Shown: piece by piece, positions 26,632-38,625 of the stretch | Layout of the letters: every line of letters starts with the position of its first letter | How positions within the stretch are numbered: position 1 is the first letter of the stretch | DNA from: Acorus gramineus | Taxonomy: Eukaryota > Streptophyta > Magnoliopsida > Acorales > Acoraceae | NCBI GenBank assembly: GCA_030737835.1 | Contig: CM060847.1 | Location: forward strand, 1,488,001 to 1,552,000 | Direction: 5' to 3' | Length of the DNA: 64,000 nucleotides | Made by a program: the position numbers and the translations under genes | The notes under the pieces: generated by a model | What the model was told of the DNA's origin: nothing | What the model saw: only the letters and a program-made list of their open reading frames with translations | Databases searched by the model: none

Positions 26632-27113
26632 GAAAAATCTATATATAAACCCTCGACTTTTCTTGTAAATTATTCAAAATCTATATAAGCCCTTGACTTT
26701 TCTTGAAGTCCATATGACCTCTTGAAAACACCCATATAAATCTAAATAGCCCCTGAATTAGATTTTCGTTGACAGATGTATTAATATTCTATTTGGTTAA
26801 TCTTGATTGAAAACACACTATATCAAAAAACTACAATGTGTTGAACAATCATATAAAAAGACAATTTTATCTTTTTAGATAGGATTTTATAATATATTTA
26901 AAGATATAAAATCATCGTTTTTAGTATTTTTAAAAAATCGTAGGGGGTTTTAAAATACTATGTTTTTAGTTAAGATTAATCATATGAAATATTCACTGAA
27001 TATTTTTCATATGTCGACAGAAGTTTAACTTATGAGATTATTTATGTTTAAATAGATGTTTTTAGAGATTAAATGGAATTCAAGAGAAGTAAAAGATAAT
27101 TTAGATTTTTTTC
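26632..27113. mobile_element. Palindromic element, family FB1, copy 3 (shortened)
   Basis: Same arm order as copies 1 and 2 (GAAAAATCTATA start, CTTTTCTTGAAGTCCATATG, TTTGGTTAATCTTGA), with a more diverged right arm. It is 482 bp, about 50 bp shorter than the others. Confidence 0.6.
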
Positions 27114-27939
27114 TTTTTTTTAAACATTGTAAAAAATTATCATTTGAACTCCTCGTTATAACCCCCCAAAAAAATAAAAAATAAAAATAAGAGTGGGGCT
27201 TTGTGGTTGGGAAAAGCAATGATGAGATTGAGATACACAGTATATACTATATATGCATCTTTTATTTTATTGATTGGTCAGAATCTCCTAAACTCAAACT
27301 TCAATTCCTAGGTACATTCGTCAGAAGGTGGTGACTCTTTATTGGTTTTTGTGTTGCATATCCAATGTTCCTCGATGTTATCAAGAAATAAATCAATATA
27401 TTAATAATTGCAACTTTGTAAATGATGATGATTATTTAATAATAAAATATTAATAAATATTATTTAATTGTTCAAAATTGTCATCACTGTGGTGACCAGA
27501 TGAATCACTAATAACTCTCACTTTATGGTGTAGATCATGCTTAGATTGTTTTTTTTATTAAATCATTTTTATAAAAAAAATCCATTTTAGTTATTTTTTA
27601 TGCATAATTATTTCAATAAATAAAGAATAGATTTTTTTTTTGTTTAGTAGTGTTTTTAGTCTTTCTTGTTAAAAAATTTAATATTTTTTTTTGTTTTGTT
27701 GATAATAAATAAATTATAGATAAAAAAATAAGAGATGAATAAGGAATTATAAAAGGTAAAAGAATGATTTGATATAGGTCCCATATTTATAAAGATGATG
27801 ACATCTGATTTAACACGTGAAATGATATAATTTTAGTGGAGACGTAGGATATCAATATCATCTCATTTTCATTTGTTTTGATATAGCTATACTTTCTATT
27901 CCTTACAAACAAATAATTTTTTTATTTTATTTTTTTATG

Positions 27940-28352
27940 ACATTTTTATTTTTAAGTCCATGTAAACATGTTTATTTAGGGATCGATCCCTCCATTCTTC
28001 ATATTTCTTTCCAAGTCCCTATATTCAACCACCTATTTGGTTTTTAGTCCCTCTGTCAAACGTCCGTTTATACACCGTTAATTTGTGAAATGTAATTTAT
28101 TTTTAAGTCCCTATAAACTATGTTATTTAATGATCAGTTTACAGGGACTTAACACTAAGTAACATAGTTTACAGGAACTTAAAAAGAAAATTACATTTCA
28201 CAAATTAACGATGTATAAACGGACGTTTGAATGAGGGACTAAAAACTAAATGGCCGGTTGAATATAGAAACTTAAAAAGAAATGAAAAAGTAAATGACCG
28301 ATCCATAAATAAACATATTTACATGAACTTAAAACTAAAAATCCTTTTTTTA
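27940..28352. mobile_element. Palindromic element, family FB2, copy 2
   Basis: The arms mirror around about 28140: AAACGTCCGTTTATACACCG and GAAATGTAATTTATTTTTAA on the left are found inverted on the right. It shares TTTTTAAGTCC-TGTAAAC and GGGATCGATCC with copy 1 at 21890. No protein coded. Confidence 0.65.
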
Positions 28353-30104
28353 TATATTCCTCATCAATTTTTCCATCCAAATAAGGACTAAGTAGGGCAT
28401 GGGTTTTTAAAGACCAAAAATAACTATTTTTTTTAGCTCTTTTACACTTGGTCTATTAGTAATTTAGTATATCTCGTTAGTTAGTTATTGTTTAGCTAGG
28501 ATTGAAACATGTATTTTTTTAATTAAAATAAAACAGGATGAGACTGTACATTTTACATGAATGTACAAAAGTTACAACAATAGTTTGTGTATCACGTGCA
28601 TATTAGGTAAAGTATAATCAGCTTTAAATATTTAAAAATTATTTGTTTTGTAAGAATAAAACAAGTATAAGATTATATTGCGTGCAATAATCTATTAATA
28701 TTAATGAATTAAAATGCGCCTTCTTGCTGTTTCAAAAGAAACATTATTATGCACTCACGTTTTAAAAACATGTCAAACATATCATGTCTCCCATTACACA
28801 TTCTCAAACACATTTAACTAACACATATATATAATTATCATTTAAAAGTTAATTATATGTGAACATTTTCTATCTTTTATTTATTACTTATCATCAGTTT
28901 ATTGAAGGATAATCAAACATTGACTTTTATATTTTAGAACAATAATAAAAGAGAATATAGTCTATATAAATTATTGTCAACCCTAGCTAAAAATCGTGTG
29001 GTTTGTGTCTCAAGAAAAGAAACTAAAAAAAATGTTTTGATATAAAAAGGGTTTGAGTCTAGATCAAGGTTGCTTGATTACCAAGACAAAGAACTGATCA
29101 CAACATTAAAAATAAAGTCAAAACTCAACGAGGGTTTTGGTTTTGACTTGTCCTCAAGAGTGATGTTGGATTATATTGTTATGAAATTATAAATTATTTC
29201 ATTGTATGAGGTGATTATTTGGATTATATTTTAGTCTAACTTATTGAAGTTGAATATGATTGGATGATTAAACATGACCCGTTGGCTGACTGAGGCAGCA
29301 TTGCTGTAAGCAGATTAATTAGAATAATGGTCTTGTCTCCATTACACAAGGCACAGTGAAATGTCATACTTTGACACAATTATTTAAATTGGTTCAATTG
29401 CATCTAATTAAAAAAATTCAGGTTACCAAACCAGCTTCATTGTAATTTAAAATCAAATAAACGTGACATGAAAATCACTTTTATACCAAAACTTTATACT
29501 GGTCATGTTTGTTTAAGTTTTGATATGCAAGTTATAGATTATTATGGACTTTTAACTTTTCTTATAAAAAGACATATTTGTTATACTTGTGAAGAAGAAA
29601 AAGCATATAAAGAAGCGGTGAACGTTTGTCAAAAATAACTTGTAAAATAATTTTGTATCATGTCGTTGTCAAAAATACTCTTACATTGTGCAAGTGAAAA
29701 TTTGATTATGTGTTTATATAAATGAACATATAATTGTGACTTTTGAGATATGTTAGAGAATTTTTGTTTGTAATACAATATTTTTATAAATTTTAGTATA
29801 AACTATAATCCGAGAAACACCCTTCACATAGCTTTCATATTACGATTTTAAGTTGTTTTTATCTTAAACAATTTTCAGTAAATTTAAACAAGTATGCCAC
29901 GATGATTTATTTTAAACTAAAAATAGAATATATAACTTTTGAGTTTATTAGCAAAGACACCTGTAATCCAGCCAACCATTGATGGACTCCAAGCATTAAT
30001 GTTGATATAATCACATTTAAATTATGAAATTATTCTCTATAGACGTGTGTAGATCATTTTCAATACATTTAATCCTTAATAATTTATTTTCAACACATTT
30101 GCTG

Positions 30105-30196
30105 TGGGATCAGGGAGAAATAGGCGAAGGTAGATTTTTCAGCTTGATCGTAAGATCAGTCACAGGTAATCCATCCGATATAAAAAAAAAAAAAAA
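30105..30196 (+). mobile_element. Second copy of the short poly-A retroposon
   Basis: Matches the body of the 6405-6508 insert (GGGATCAGGGAGAAATAGGC, CAGCTTGATCGTAAG, CATCCGATATA) and ends in the same poly-A tract. The target duplication is unclear. Confidence 0.6.
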
Positions 30197-31527
30197 ATTA
30201 TTTATCAAAAATACAATGATTGTGGGATGAATTTTTTTTCAATGTGTCAGTGGAGTTAATTTTAAACCTGAATGGAGGTAAAGGAGATATAAATGGCTAT
30301 GTTTGATTTCCCTTTTTTTAAATGGGAAATCAAACCTATAGGTAGTTGATTGTGGTTAATGCCAACCCAAACTACTTTCCTTTTTTTTTTTTTTTCTTGA
30401 GGAACTTCTCCCAAAGCCCATTGATGATTGAGACTCTGAAGTGGGGGCTATCTTGAGTTTGCTAGTGGTTGGGGATATAAATGAATGTTTTGACCATTAT
30501 CATCTGCTCTACCCCCCTCTCCATGGTCACAAGTTGTACTTTCCATTCTTAAATTTATATTGATGGTCACAGGTTGTCTTTATTTCTTTTTATTTTTAGT
30601 TGATTAATTAAGAATAATGTTCTAACCAACTCTATTTTTAATTTTTTTTTGTTATAACTTTGATGTGTAATAAAATGTTCTTTTAATTCAGTCTTACTTC
30701 AAAAGAATAAATATACTAGGTAAAATGAGAAATGAGACTCAAACGTATGATTGATTTTATCCACAAATGTAAATTAAACCTTGTTTGGTTAATGAATATA
30801 TATTTAACTAGATAAAGCAATGATCAAGATTAAGTTGTACTCGGATTTATTTTATTCAACCAAATTATTAAAACTTTATTATTTTTCAAAATTTTAACCC
30901 CACTCAAAAGTTTATGTACAAACCAAACATTTGCTAAATTTTTAAAAAGTTATGTTAGCCTCATTAATAAGGGATTGTACATCTATCTTTTGCAGTGGAG
31001 GTCTGTGATATATCAGTGGTGACTTTGCTTTGAACCTCGAGTCTTTTCAATTACTCACTTTTTTTTGGGTTGCCTAACTTTTGACCTAACCTTTTTGTCT
31101 ACTTATTTATTTTTCTTTCTTCAAAATGCACTGCTTGTTTTGAAGGAAGGAATCAAGTCTTATGTGCATCATTTTATGATCCATTGAGTGTTGTTGGTGT
31201 AAAAATTATTCTCCTCAAACCTCATTCTTTTCTTTTAAGGGTTGGAACTATTTAATTTTTGTTTAGTCATAAACTCAAAGACAATTATTTTACAAAAAAA
31301 ATATTCAATAAATTAAAATCTGATATTTTTTTTAATTCAAATTTAATTGTACAGTGAGTGAAAATAAAGAGGACTAAATGTGAACTTATAATAAAAAAGA
31401 CATAATATTGAGGTGGGTTGAATAAACTTGAATTGCGGATTCTAAATTCAATACATAGTTATAAAAGCTATGAATATGTGTGGCAGTAGAGTAAACTGTG
31501 TAAGCTCTAATTTGATTTATTTGCACG

Positions 31528-31825
31528 GATTGATACTTTGGTTAGAGTCGTGAGTTTGCTCCCACTATGTCTCGGGTTCAAATCCTCCCACACTTATCCG
31601 ATGCACATGATTTGTGGGTGATTTGTGCATCTAGGTTTTTCCAAACATATTCAATGTCTAATTGTTGCGACATTCAATGACAATCGAGTTGATAAAACCT
31701 GATGATAATATGTAGATAATTTAGCTTAAGTTATATCATGCTCTCTGAGAGAATCTATGTAGATATTGATAGTCAATGTCATGCCCTCTCACATCCAGTC
31801 CCTCGAGCCTTTGGTCTAACAGTAT
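31528..31825 (+). mobile_element. tRNA-derived SINE-like sequence, probable
   Basis: TTTGGTTAGAGTCGTGAG resembles a Pol III A box, and GGTTCAAATCC at 31565-31575 matches the B-box consensus GGTTCRANNCC at suitable spacing. It does not fold as a full tRNA. The 3' limit is uncertain. Confidence 0.4.
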
Positions 31826-31837
31826 AAAATTAACGGA

Positions 31838-32100
31838 AAATGTTAGACTCAGTCATTTTACAGTTCACAACTCAGATCCTTTATGTTTTCATTTTTTTAC
31901 AGTGAGCATCATGTAACGAGATATATGTTTTGATAAAAAGTGTGCATCGTTTCATTTCAAGTTGAATGAATCTATTTTTTGTAAGTGTACGAAAAAATGT
32001 AACGGGATATATACATCATTATATTACACTAAATTTCTAATGAGATATATAAAACTGTATCTTGGACTATAATAAAAAACTATAACAGAATCCAAAATGA
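31838..32100 (+). repeat. Copy of the TGTTAGACTCAGTCA-type MITE family
   Basis: Starts AAAATGTTAGACTCAGTCAT and ends with CTGTATCTTGGACTATAATA; it shares internal blocks with copies at 13500, 43965, 44315 and 45145. Confidence 0.6.
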
Positions 32101-32157
32101 AAATATCTTTTCGGGGGACTACGAACACATTCTTTTCGGAACACACTATGTTGGACT

Positions 32158-32212
32158 GGGTTTTTGTGGGCCTATGACCCATTGTCTTTGTTGGGTCTGC
32201 GTAGGCCCAAAC
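32158..32212 (+). promoter_or_regulatory. Site II-like TGGGCC/TGGGTC cluster upstream of MOC1
   Basis: TGGGTT, GTGGGCC, TGACCCA, TGGGTC and TAGGCCCAAA occur within 55 bp about 510-560 bp before the MOC1 start. Site II elements (TGGGCY) are known in promoters of plant nuclear genes for organelle and replication proteins, which fits MOC1. Confidence 0.4.
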
Positions 32213-32719
32213 CTTGTCGGTAAAAATAATAATTTAAAATTTTAAAAAATGATAGGTGCAATCTAATTTCCGGTTAACATATTTTTTTTTTTAAAAATCT
32301 TACGTTCTCTTATTGAAATACATACTATGATATAAAATATAATATATATTAAGATATACTAATTATTTTTTATTTAATTTAATTTTTTTATTACTCTATG
32401 TCCTATGATTAACTCATATTTTATGATAGTGTAATATACAATAAATTATTATAATATATAAAGTTATAAAATAGATTGTAAAATACTGGGTGTCTGAATG
32501 TAACATTTTCAAAAATTAATTATTAAAAAAAAAAAAAAAAAAACGCTCTCACACCCCATCACAGAATATATGGATCAGACGGCTAAACATCCGTACCAAC
32601 ATCTCATTGATTCTATCCCTTCAAAAGAAACCCTAATTTTCCCTCCCAAAAAATCCAATCTTTTCATTCAAATTCAAAGCCCACATGTCCCCTCTCTCCC
32701 CTTCTCCGCTTCCCCTTCA

Positions 32720-35700
32720 ATGGTGACTCTCCAAGCCCCACCGAAAGCCCTTATAAACGCCCTCTCCGTCACCCTCAGATGGAAAAACCCATTCTTTCCC
32801 GCCAATTTGAGCTGCCTCCGCCCACACCCGGTGAACGCAAAGGAATCCAGGGCATCTAGGGTTAGGGTTTCCGCTTCCGCTTTCGCGTGCGAGCTGAAGG
32901 AGAACTGGTTGGAATCTCTTTCCTGCCCCTTCTCCGAACATGCCGGGGACACCCAAAGTGGGGAACCGAAGAACGCGGGGTCTGAATTGGTGGTGGGGAT
33001 CGACCCCGATGTGTCGGGGGCTCTGGCGCTCTTGAGAGGGGATGGTCCGGGTTTATGTGCTCAGGTGAAACTGACGTTTTCATTGTTTTGATTTCATCTG
33101 AGACATGATTCAATGTGTTAACTTTGCTGTTGTAATGACAATTCTTGAGTCACGCAAAAGTGCGTGTTTTGGGCACTTTGATTCATGAAAACCTAGAAAC
33201 ACACATTTATAGTTTACTTTGTTTGACCAGAACCCAAAAAACAAAACTTTTATTTAGGCTATGATGAAAGTGCTCTAACTTGAGATGGTCAACATGACGC
33301 ATCGCTGTCGAGTCTGATGGAGATGGACTATTAGCTTCGTTGGGGATAACCCATAGGGTGCTAGATTTTGTGCAAGTGCAGTGTGGTAGATACACAAAAC
33401 AATAGGAGCGTATTAATGATGTACGTTGTAAAATACAGCACATTTGATGGAAAAACATGCAATTACTATTCAGTGTATTTAGTGATATTATGCATGACTT
33501 CAGTGGTGGGTGCGATTGAAATTGAATTAGATTTAGATTTGTTTATGAAATTGGTGACTTCAAAAAATGGTTATATATAGCCCATCTCTCACGAACAGTG
33601 TGCATTATTGTATCAGAAAAATAATGTTCACTATGTTAGGTATAGTTCTTTTGTAACCCTGTTTGTAGTGCTGTATGAAGTATGTTTCACAATGCCATAA
33701 AGTAATGGCCATCTTTGAAAACATACACATGCTCCAATTAATGAAGTATGTGTCACATCAGAGCTACGAAATGGTCTGCTTGTGACAACACCCTTTTTCC
33801 ATTCAATGAAAGACCTCAATTTCCTGCTTTAAATGGTTCTTTACTGTGTGAATGTTCACATATTTAGGGGAATATTTTTGCTGGCCAAGCTTACTTATCT
33901 GGCTTCTTGTTGAAGGTATTTGATTCTCCACACCTACAAATCTTGGTTGGAAAGAGAACTCGAAGACGATTAGATGCAAAATCTATTGTGCAGTTGATTC
34001 GGAGTTTTGAAGCACCACTTGGTAGGAGATTTCAATTCCTTTGAATTTTTTTGCCCTCTATTATTTTGTCCTGTTACAAGCTGTGAACTATTTATCTCCC
34101 TTTAGATTCCTCCGCTTTATATTTAGATTCATGTAATTGATTTTTCTCTGATGTTTTTGAGGAACATAAATAAATTAATCTTTATTGAACATCATTAATT
34201 GTCTCTTTGTTGGTAAAAATATTGCTACTTCTGAATCTCCCTGCTTGTAGGTTGAATATCCAAATTTAAAGGTTGTAATCGTGGGAGTACTGCTACTTCT
34301 TTCCTTTAGTGAAAACTTGCATTGTTTGGAGTTTCTTGATTTTATTCATCTTCTACGTTGATTGTGTACTCTTCATCAATGTAAGTTAAGTGCAGTAAAA
34401 TAAGAAGCGCGTATACCACCCGTTTGTGTTTATGACTTGGAGCTCCTTCAGTTATTTGTGGACTATCTAAATATGTGACTCTAATATGCTGGTAATGCTA
34501 TCCAGATAATTTATAGGTATTGTGAATAATGTAAAATATATGTTTCTGGTCTGTTTAAAATAGGTGTTTTGTTATGACATATCATACAAGCCATGTAAAT
34601 AATGCATACATATTGGAATTTTTGTCAGTAACTGTATTTGTCAATCGCGCTGTGGTAGATAATTACTATTGGGCTCTGCTGCTCAGAGTCAACGTGGTTT
34701 TCAAACCTGGCAATTTTCTGTGCTTGTTCGTCGGTTTTTCTTATTGAAATAACATTTGTATGGGGAAGTGATTTTGTGTAGGTCTTTTTCTCCGTGTATA
34801 GGAACCACTGCGTATATTGAGCAATCAAACCCCTTTCCGCAAGATGGAAAACAGGTTTACTATGACTTACTCACCAAAAACTCATTTACTTGAGTCACGC
34901 TTTCTAATTTTTACTGCTTTAATAATTGTCAATGCATTTATAATTTTATTTGTTATCTGTTTAACTCATGAGCATGATACTTCTCAACATGAAGATGCGA
35001 TGGAGGAAATATTTCTCCACATTGAGTTGAGACTTGTGAGTCCCAGTATACTTATGCTTGGAGCCTCAGCAGATTGTTTTACTCAATCTAATAAGGGCTT
35101 GAGGACTCATTGCTGTCCATGTGCATCCAGATGGCAAAATTTTCCCTTTGTTTTGGAAATGATTAAACATTGATCACTACTTGGCCAAATACTTTAAATA
35201 GTGTGTCCTGAATTACAATTCTTCTTAAATGTTTTTTCCTTGTCACTCAACTTACAGAAGTCAAACCCTTTTAAAGGTTAGAGTAGAAAGGATTATATCA
35301 GATTGATTCATCTTGCATAAGAATGTTGATAGTTTTAATGTACCTGATCAACAATGGTTAAAATCATATACAAGGACCAGATGGCAAAATTTTCCCTTTG
35401 TTTTGGAAATGATTAAACATTGATCACTACTTGGCCAAATACTTTAAATAGTGTGTCCTGAATTACAATTCTTCTTAAATGTTTTTTCCTTGTCACTCAA
35501 CTCACAGAAGTCAAACCCTTTTTAAGGTTAGAGTAGAAAGATTGTATCAGATTGATTCATCTTGCATAAGAATGTTGATAGTTTTAATGTACCTGATCAA
35601 CAATGGTTAAAATCATATACAAGGAAATTCTTTCTTATTGTTGATCTTTAGGCCATGTTCTCTACATATTGTGATGCTTTGCTATTAATGGCTTACAGTT

Positions 35701-38625
35701 CTGTTTTGTTTAATTATACTGGCATAGTTGTTTGATATGAACTTGCAAATCGTCAATTGATGCCATCGTTGCTTCCAGAACCACCTATAAGTTCTGTTTG
35801 AGGAGTCTGTAAGTCTTGAGATTATGCTCCCAAGTTCATTCATGTTTTCTCTATTGTACAACATTCATTTTTTTCCCATTTAGGGATGGTGGAGTGGAGG
35901 ATATAATTATGGATTATGGATTGGTATTCTAGTTGCATCAGGATTCTCTGTTATTCCTGTACCATCTCAATCATGGAAAAAGCATTTTGAATTAGCTGGA
36001 AGCTCCTCAAGTAAGGTGAGCTGGACTTTTTAGCCCTTTGAATTTGTTGATACATTGTCTATGGTGTATGCAATTTGCTAGGCTATCCATCTATATGGCC
36101 TCCAATTGAATAGATGTTATATTACCGCTAAGCTTATCCCAGGTGTCAACACGCTTTTGGTGCTTGTACATGTGGCATTAGCTTGCTAGGTAACTTTCTT
36201 CTCATGTCCAAGACAAGTGACTCAATAATGATAAACCAACAAGAATATACAAATGAAATACAATGATCTACAATAATGTTCAAATATTTCCTTAAATCGG
36301 CAAGCTTATAAAAAGGAGTTAGACTAGCCTCTCAAAATGCCACGCTGTCAAATTCCAGCAATTAGTACCTCAGAGTACTCAAATCTGCTCACTTGCCTTG
36401 GAGTACAGGATGCACAGGATCCCAATCCTGGGCTCTCCATAAACCATGGATATGGTCCATAGTTCCATACCGACATAGGCTGAGCCCACACTTAAGCACA
36501 TAATGTCACCTTTTATAGTTTGACACCAGGCAGATATAGATCTTATCATAGTTCAAAACCATGTGCGGACCGCATGTGCGGTGGGGTCCGCACATGGCAT
36601 ATGCGGCCGCATGTACCGAACATGCGGTCGCACATAGGGTAAGGCAACCGTTCGAACCCCCGTTCGAACTGAATTTGAACGTCCAGAGGACGTTCGAATT
36701 GCGTTCGAACGGTATGTTGCCGTTCGAATTACCGTTCGAACGACAATCCGAATTCAAAGGTAGATTTTACCGTTTGAAGTCAATTCAAACAGAACTTCGA
36801 ACGCCCTCTTACCGTTCGAAGTCCGTTCGAACTGAATTCGAACGGTAAGAGACCGTTCGAATTCCGTTCGAACTGAATTCGAACGTGCGCCGCATATTGG
36901 GCGGAATGTGCGCTCGGGGGCGCACATCAGCATGTGCGGCTACACGTACCGGTGTCTGCGGCCGCACTTTAAACTATGGATCTTACAGTCTTTTACTGAA
37001 AAGGAAACTTCCAATAAAATAAGACTTGGGAGAATGGAATTTGCCAATGATGAAGATAAAGTTCATTTAGAGGATGCCCGTTTAAATTGCAAAGCATCTA
37101 TTGCCAGAGATTGTGTTATCTATTGTTCGTTTCTGGTTGCTTTTAAATAGATGTTTCAGCAATAAAATAAAATAAAATAAAAGAATGAAGTCATTGTTAA
37201 ATGCGAGATTGAAGCCATTGTCCTGTCTTTGAGGATGACAGTAAACAATTTACTTGTACACAGAGGAAGCATACAAACATTCATTACTTAATGGTTTTGT
37301 CAATGCATTGTGTGGTGTGAGATTTCAAAATAAATTCACACTCATAAATAACCATGCATGCAGTCAACTCCCCATCCATTGAAGTGAACATTGGTTTGTG
37401 GAAAATTTGTCGCCTGAAAGTTTAACTGACATTTTTTTTTTAGTTGCAAATGCTATCTGGCTCAAGTCCTCATCATTAAAAAAATTGGTTCAAGTGTGAA
37501 CTATGAATGTACCAAATGTTTTTTTTAATATTTTTGGCCAGCAGGTGTGTGCTGCAGTCTCTTAAAATCACCTTTAGCATCTGTTATCTAATCACAAAAC
37601 CTCAATGCAATCAATTGCTTCAGTGACCCCCTAATATAATGCGCTTAGTATCATACACTTGTATTCTTCATTAGTTTTTTGCAACTTCCGTGCCTTACTT
37701 GGATATGTGTAACTTCTTTTAAAAAAATTAATTTTTTTTTTGCAGTGGCGACATCTGAAATCATCTTTATCTGTAGGCTATCCTATGAAACCCAATACAT
37801 ACACTAGAACTAACTGCTTCCTTGTTCGCACAGACATTCCTATGTTGGTCCTATGTTCACAATATGTTGTTGGCCACGTCTATCATTCATGTGTTAGTCA
37901 ATGTCTTACTCATGAGGAACTAATGATCTGTTACTCTAATAATGGTTTTGTGCAGGACGATAGCAGGGAAGCTGCTTCCATGTTGTTTCCATCTTTACGC
38001 TCTCATTTGAAGAGAAAGAAGGATCACGGTATGCTCATCTGTCAACCATCGCTGTCAAAATCATACCATGAAAAAGTTCTCGTGATTCATATGAGCTTGT
38101 AGGGATGATAGTTTCAAAAAGGCAAACAAATTAAAAATTATTCCATCTTCTATGGTGATAGTCATGTAAAACTTAAATATAAATATCAAACCTTGTCCTA
38201 GCAAATGCGTTTAGTTTCATTTGAGCTCAACCTAAATGTTTATGCACTGCCCAATAAAGATTGAGGTGAGTTCCCAGTCCTCTATTAATCAAATCTAGTG
38301 TGGTATATATGGTTGACTATGGTAATACATGCAAATAAATGAAAACATCATCTACAACGATAGTCAAAATGAATAAAATATAGTAAATATAAAGTGTTCG
38401 AAACATTTTATCCTGCCTTCCAAAAAGTTTGTACTCCATAATAATCTCTGCTTTTGTTTTCTCATGTTCTTAGGCCGTGCTGAGGCTCTTCTAATCGCTG
38501 CATATGGGAAAGGACTTACAAGAAATTTGGTATCAGAAAACTTGGTATCAGAGAACTTGCTCGATGAGTGCCCGGCCAGCAGTTTCTCATTGGTGCCTCA
38601 GGAGACATTGATCTCTACAAAGTAA
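32720..38625 (+). CDS. MOC1: Holliday junction resolvase MOC1, chloroplastic
   Basis: Six exons: 32720-33064, 33916-34021, 34802-34854, 35884-36015, 37956-38028, 38474-38625 (861 nt, 286 aa), all GT-AG and in frame. MOC1 is a RuvC-like nuclease that cuts four-way DNA junctions in chloroplast nucleoids so that plastid DNA segregates. Residues 1 to about 75 are Ser/Ala/Pro-rich and basic, a likely transit peptide. The RNase H fold starts with [13 protein letters not shown] (Asp95, Asp97), then [20 protein letters not shown] (Glu157), then [20 protein letters not shown] (Asp235 and Glu240); these acidic residues match the metal-binding positions of RuvC-type resolvases. An in-frame ATG at 32570 would add 50 residues; I prefer 32720 because [11 protein letters not shown] looks like the usual start. 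The tail after the fold has a 15-bp direct duplication (NLVSE twice). Confidence 0.92.
35127..35625 (+). repeat. 250-bp tandem duplication in MOC1 intron 3
   Basis: Two adjacent copies, 35127-35376 and 35377-35625, both starting CCAGATGGCAAAATTTTCCC and ending ATCATATACAAGGA, with only a few differences. The similarity suggests a recent event. Confidence 0.9.
36547..36978. mobile_element. TTCGAA-dense hAT-like MITE in MOC1 intron 4
   Basis: A 432-bp element with ends CATAGTTCAAAACC and, inverted, CATAGTTTAAAGTG, flanked by GATCTTAT (36539-36546) and GATCTTAC (36979-36986), an 8-bp duplication with one mismatch. CA...TG ends plus 8 bp fit hAT. Subterminal zones hold GCATGTGCGG-type repeats, and the middle has 13 TTCGAA palindromes in about 240 bp, mostly in CCGTTCGAA. 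It is much richer in G+C and CpG than the surrounding intron. Confidence 0.7.

Larger units (their letters stand above)
20591..32719. other. Gene-poor intergenic region (12 kb) rich in inverted-repeat elements
   Basis: No supported protein gene apart from one weak small ORF at 23515-23613. Most of the recognisable content is non-autonomous transposons, listed separately. Remaining parts, for example 28360-30100 and 30200-31500, are AT-rich DNA in which I see nothing definite. Confidence 0.6.

Noticed and set aside
31540-31610. tRNA gene
   Set aside because: A and B box-like motifs are present, but no cloverleaf or acceptor stem; a SINE-like relic is more likely.
34431-34460. GGAGCTCCTTCAG, similar to the star strand of miR159/319
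   Set aside because: No matching TTGGA-TGAAGGGAGCT sequence nearby to form the hairpin.
34817-35173. 118-codon ORF in the MOC1 region
   Set aside because: It begins inside MOC1 exon 3 and runs into the intron, partly through the tandem duplication; no recognisable domain.
36561-36848. 95-codon plus ORF rich in FEPPFE-type repeats
   Set aside because: It is the TTCGAA-rich transposon read through; the repeat comes from the palindromic DNA.
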